From: CAZJLN01 sp964540765
Lineage (GTDB): Bacteria > Chloroflexota > Anaerolineae > Anaerolineales > Anaerolineaceae
NCBI GenBank assembly: GCA_964540765.1
Contig: CAZINW010000007.1
Coordinates: forward strand, 13,744 to 77,743
Length of the DNA stretch: 64,000 nucleotides
Reading direction: 5' to 3'
Below the pieces are notes generated by a model. That model did not search any database and was not told the origin of the DNA. It saw only the letters and a list, made by a program, of their open reading frames with translations. The position numbers were made by a program, and so were the translations under genes. Positions 61,704 to 64,000 of the stretch are shown one piece after another (positions within the stretch are counted from its first letter, which is position 1; every line of letters begins with the position of its first letter).

Positions 61704-63014
61704 CTATTCGATGATCTCTGTACTTACCTGCTCAGGCAGTTTGGTTTTATCCTCCGGGAAATGCAGGAACAAGGAAAATACCAGGCTGATGACCGAAAGA
61801 ATAAAGGGGAAAACGGTCAAGAGGAAGAGGGAAGCCTGGTCAGGATGGGGGCCAGGGTTATCGCCGCTCTCAAAGAGGAAAATTTTGCCGATCAACAAAA
61901 ATGCCAGGCTGGTGAAGAGCCCGTTGAGGCGGTTCATGAAGCCGAGCGCATTGGAGATGATGCCCTCGCGTCTGACGTTATGCTTGTGCTTGTCCTCATC
62001 CATGATGCGTGCATGCACCAGGTCCATGGTAGTGATCACGCCGGCAAAGCCGAAACCGACCAGGGCGCTGCAAATGATCGCCGTGACAAAAGTATTGGCA
62101 AAGTAAAGCGGGATGAAGGAAACAGTCAGAGTGGCGAGCGCCGCGCGCCAGACCGGCAGCAGGGAGTACTTGCGCACAAACATTGCCCAGATAGCCACAC
62201 TGCCGATGGCGACCAGCAGAACAGTAGCGAAGAGAATGGTCTGTTGCAGGCTGGATATGCCGAGCTTGTATTCTGAATAGAAGGGCATGGCAACCAGGAC
62301 GAGGGACATGGTTGCGCTATAGAAGGCATTGGCAAGACCCGCAATCCAGAACTTCCAGTTGGTAATGAGGGTTTTAAGACTGTCCCAAAGTTTGGGTTTC
62401 GCCTCTTCGGGGGTTATCTCTTTTTCCTTGCTCGTGAACGCCATGTAAAGGATTACAGCGCCGCCGAGGATGCCGTAGATGATGGCGGTTTTACTAAAGC
62501 CAATGGCATCGGTCACAATGGGCGTGAGGGCAATGCTGATGATCATGGCGACCAGTTGGAATGCCTGGCGCAGGGCGTTGGTTTTGGCGCGACTGACGTC
62601 ATCAGGGAACAGTTCAGGGAAGAGCGCACCGTAGTTGGCGTTGATGACAGAGTCGAGCGTGCCGGTGAGGATATAGAAGAGCATGGCATAGGCAAGGAGT
62701 GAATTGCCTGCCAGGAATTCGGGTGTGCTGTAGAAGGCGATCAGACCCAACACCAGCAGGGGCGTTCCAATCACCAGCCAGGGTTTGCGGCGGCCCCATT
62801 TCGTACGCGTGCGGTCGGAGAGATACCCGTATACAGGGTTGTCGATGGCATCGATGAAAGTGTAAATGAAAAGCACCGACGCCCACTGCGTGGTGCTTAC
62901 TCCCAAATCCTTGACATAAAAAGCGGCTGCAAAAGTTTTTAATAGATTGATGGGGATGGACGTGCCAAACATGCCGATGGCGTAATTAAATGATTTCAGA
63001 TTTTTCTTTTCCAT
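61704..63014 (-). CDS. GPH-family glycoside-pentoside-hexuronide:cation symporter
   Basis: A 436-residue twelve-helix symporter of the MelB/GPH type. The N-terminus reads NYAIGMFGTSIPINLLKTFAAAFYVKDLG and the loop after helix 2, NPVYGYLSDRTRTKWGRRKPWLVIGTPLL, is the family signature with the conserved Asp and GRRKP. AAGGAG precedes the ATG. It leads an operon with the esterase and PHP hydrolase. The likely substrate is an oligosaccharide or acylated glycoside. Confidence 0.9.
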   Translation of the reverse strand: MEKKNLKSFNYAIGMFGTSIPINLLKTFAAAFYVKDLGVSTTQWASVLFIYTFIDAIDNPVYGYLSDRTRTKWGRRKPWLVIGTPLLVLGLIAFYSTPEFLAGNSLLAYAMLFYILTGTLDSVINANYGALFPELFPDDVSRAKTNALRQAFQLVAMIISIALTPIVTDAIGFSKTAIIYGILGGAVILYMAFTSKEKEITPEEAKPKLWDSLKTLITNWKFWIAGLANAFYSATMSLVLVAMPFYSEYKLGISSLQQTILFATVLLVAIGSVAIWAMFVRKYSLLPVWRAALATLTVSFIPLYFANTFVTAIICSALVGFGFAGVITTMDLVHARIMDEDKHKHNVRREGIISNALGFMNRLNGLFTSLAFLLIGKIFLFESGDNPGPHPDQASLFLLTVFPFILSVISLVFSLFLHFPEDKTKLPEQVSTEIIE

Positions 63015-63077
63015 GAATGATGATCTCCTTTTCTAATTGATTGTGCCCCTGTGATGTGAATTTGATATATAAAAATA

Positions 63078-63140
63078 ATTATAATCGAAAATCCACGTCA
63101 ACAACAATTTTACACCATTTTCACCCAAACCCGGGTGAAA
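63078..63140 (-). promoter_or_regulatory. Promoter and palindromic operator of the GPH operon
   Basis: On the minus strand TATAAT (63083-63078) is preceded by TTGTTG at 18 bp. Just upstream is the inverted repeat TTTCACCC-N6-GGGTGAAA (63119-63126 and 63133-63140). The rest of the 303-bp gap 63015-63317 is AT-rich and has no gene. Confidence 0.5.
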
Positions 63141-63317
63141 CTTTGGGCTGATTCTTCTTTCTGTTCATATAAACGTATAAAGTTAACAAATTATTAGCTG
63201 AAAATCACACAAAAACGGATAGTCTATCACTTTTAACAAGGGGTGTTTCAGTATTCTCATGTGATTTCACACTATTGGTTAAATAGAAAAACAGATTGGG
63301 GTTATTGAGACCAATGA

Positions 63318-64000
63318 TTAAGCCATGCATTTTTCATACACGTCTCTAAACGGGTATTTTGCCGGAAGTTTCATCACCACATATCTTGCCGTTCTAATAA
63401 TTTTCCCTGCCAGAAAAACATACTTCAAACGAAAGGTTTTGATTTGCTGCCGAAATTCAGAAATGCCCAGAAAATCAAATTTGAACAGCAAGAACAGATT
63501 GTATGAAAGCCTCATCATTTGAAATATGACCTCATTCGCCCAAAACGATTTTAGTAAAAGACATCCAACCGCCATGTCATATTTGGCTTCCTTGATGTAA
63601 TTTTCGGCATTGCCGCGTTTTTCGTAAGCAATGACCACTTTTTCTGAACCCACCTCAGTATTGGTCACAAAATAGAAGTATTCGAAATCGTTGCCTTCCA
63701 GAAAAGATAATTGCGATCTGTCTTTTTCTGGTTTCAATACGCGAGATACAACCAATCTCCTGTCTTTGTCCCAAGTGTCCAGTTTTGTAACAAGCTCCGT
63801 TGTTTCCCTGCCTTCTTCACCTTTCGTGAATGCAATGGTTGGTGCGGTAACTTGAGAGGCGAGCGTTGGATATTCTTTCCCCTTAATCAAATACTGGCAA
63901 CCGGATGATTCGATGGTTGTAATGATTTCGTCATCAAAGTACCCGCTGTCCATGCGGAACAGGATTTCCAAATCATCCGTTTTGATCTGAGCTACGATTG
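63318..64000 (-). CDS. IS1380-type transposase, C-terminal part (runs off window)
   Basis: The visible 227 residues are the C-terminal half of a DDE transposase of the IS1380 class; the frame is open to the window edge (IVAQIKTDDLEILFRMDSGYF). RMDSGYF carries a catalytic Asp. IAYEKRGNAENYIKEAKYDMAVG contains the YxxRGxxENxIKExK segment with the catalytic Glu. The C-terminus matches the usual end of the family. The full gene would be about 430-460 codons. Whether the element is intact cannot be seen. Confidence 0.88.
   Translation of the reverse strand, partial: IVAQIKTDDLEILFRMDSGYFDDEIITTIESSGCQYLIKGKEYPTLASQVTAPTIAFTKGEEGRETTELVTKLDTWDKDRRLVVSRVLKPEKDRSQLSFLEGNDFEYFYFVTNTEVGSEKVVIAYEKRGNAENYIKEAKYDMAVGCLLLKSFWANEVIFQMMRLSYNLFLLFKFDFLGISEFRQQIKTFRLKYVFLAGKIIRTARYVVMKLPAKYPFRDVYEKCMA
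63318..64000 (-). mobile_element. IS1380-family insertion sequence, one end
   Basis: Inferred from the transposase. The outer inverted repeat should lie within about 100 bp left of 63318, but without the other end it cannot be placed. No target duplication can be checked. Confidence 0.6.

Noticed and set aside
1..64000. CRISPR array or rRNA operon
   Set aside because: No regularly spaced direct repeats and no rRNA-like sequence were seen; the only long repeat is the 782-bp pair inside coding genes.

Overview
The window looks like a chromosomal segment of a Gram-variable anaerobe of the Chloroflexota, most likely class Anaerolineae. The evidence is indirect: solute-binding lipoproteins with Pro/Glu/Val-rich linkers, a MalT-like LuxR regulator, a bacterial lipoprotein serpin, Mbeg1-like and SPW-repeat proteins, ChrB_N-type regulators and many sugar transporters. 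No rRNA or phylogenetic marker is present, so this placement is an inference. Most of the window has balanced base composition, but about the first 6.2 kb is strikingly AT-rich and stands apart.

Layout. (1) 1-6141: AT-rich sugar operon with a PfkB kinase end, RbsB/RbsA/RbsC-type ABC importer, phosphotriesterase-family hydrolase and Gfo/Idh oxidoreductase. (2) 6472-9897: cytoplasmic-looking S10 carboxypeptidase, GH25 muramidase-like protein with two SH3b-like repeats, small membrane protein. (3) 10224-14900: MarR regulator and maltose/maltodextrin MalE-MalF-MalG. MalE carries a C-terminal X25-type starch-binding-like module and an apparent one-base frameshift. (4) 15566-21712: MacA/MacB-like efflux operon, a small membrane protein and a two-component system. 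(5) 22062-26451: GH13 amylase, MFS transporter and double-SIS isomerase, a likely oligosaccharide/amino-sugar set. (6) 26723-30725: Mbeg1-like hydrolase, arsenic module (ArsR, ArsM) and two toxin-antitoxin loci, one with a frameshifted PIN toxin. (7) 30856-39988: nitroreductase, zinc alcohol dehydrogenase, serpin, DUF368 lipid-carrier translocase, CopB-like copper ATPase, membrane phosphodiesterase. (8) 40114-51757: a long minus-strand run with a VTT protein, a degenerate tRNA-Glu-like gene, patatin, radical SAM protein, SPW protein, MalT-like regulator, MFS, Ca-type P-ATPase and ChrB_N regulator. (9) 51978-59487: acyl-ACP thioesterase, then a cluster of two 2-hydroxyacyl-CoA-dehydratase-like proteins, a second radical SAM paralogue and a dehydratase-activase fusion. 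(10) 59589-64000: PHP hydrolase, esterase and GPH sugar symporter operon, then the 3' part of an IS1380-type transposase running off the edge.

The most interesting system is the cluster at 53008-59165. It combines two dehydratase/double-cubane-type subunits, which share a 782-bp stretch that appears identical and points to recent gene conversion, with a radical SAM enzyme and a fused ATP-dependent activase. It looks like an ATP-driven low-potential reductase whose substrate cannot be read from sequence. Other notable points are the MalE-X25 fusion, the tRNA-Glu-like gene lacking six D-arm bases, a dispersed repeat family of about 83 bp, and palindromic operators in front of ArsR, ChrB_N and the GPH transporter.
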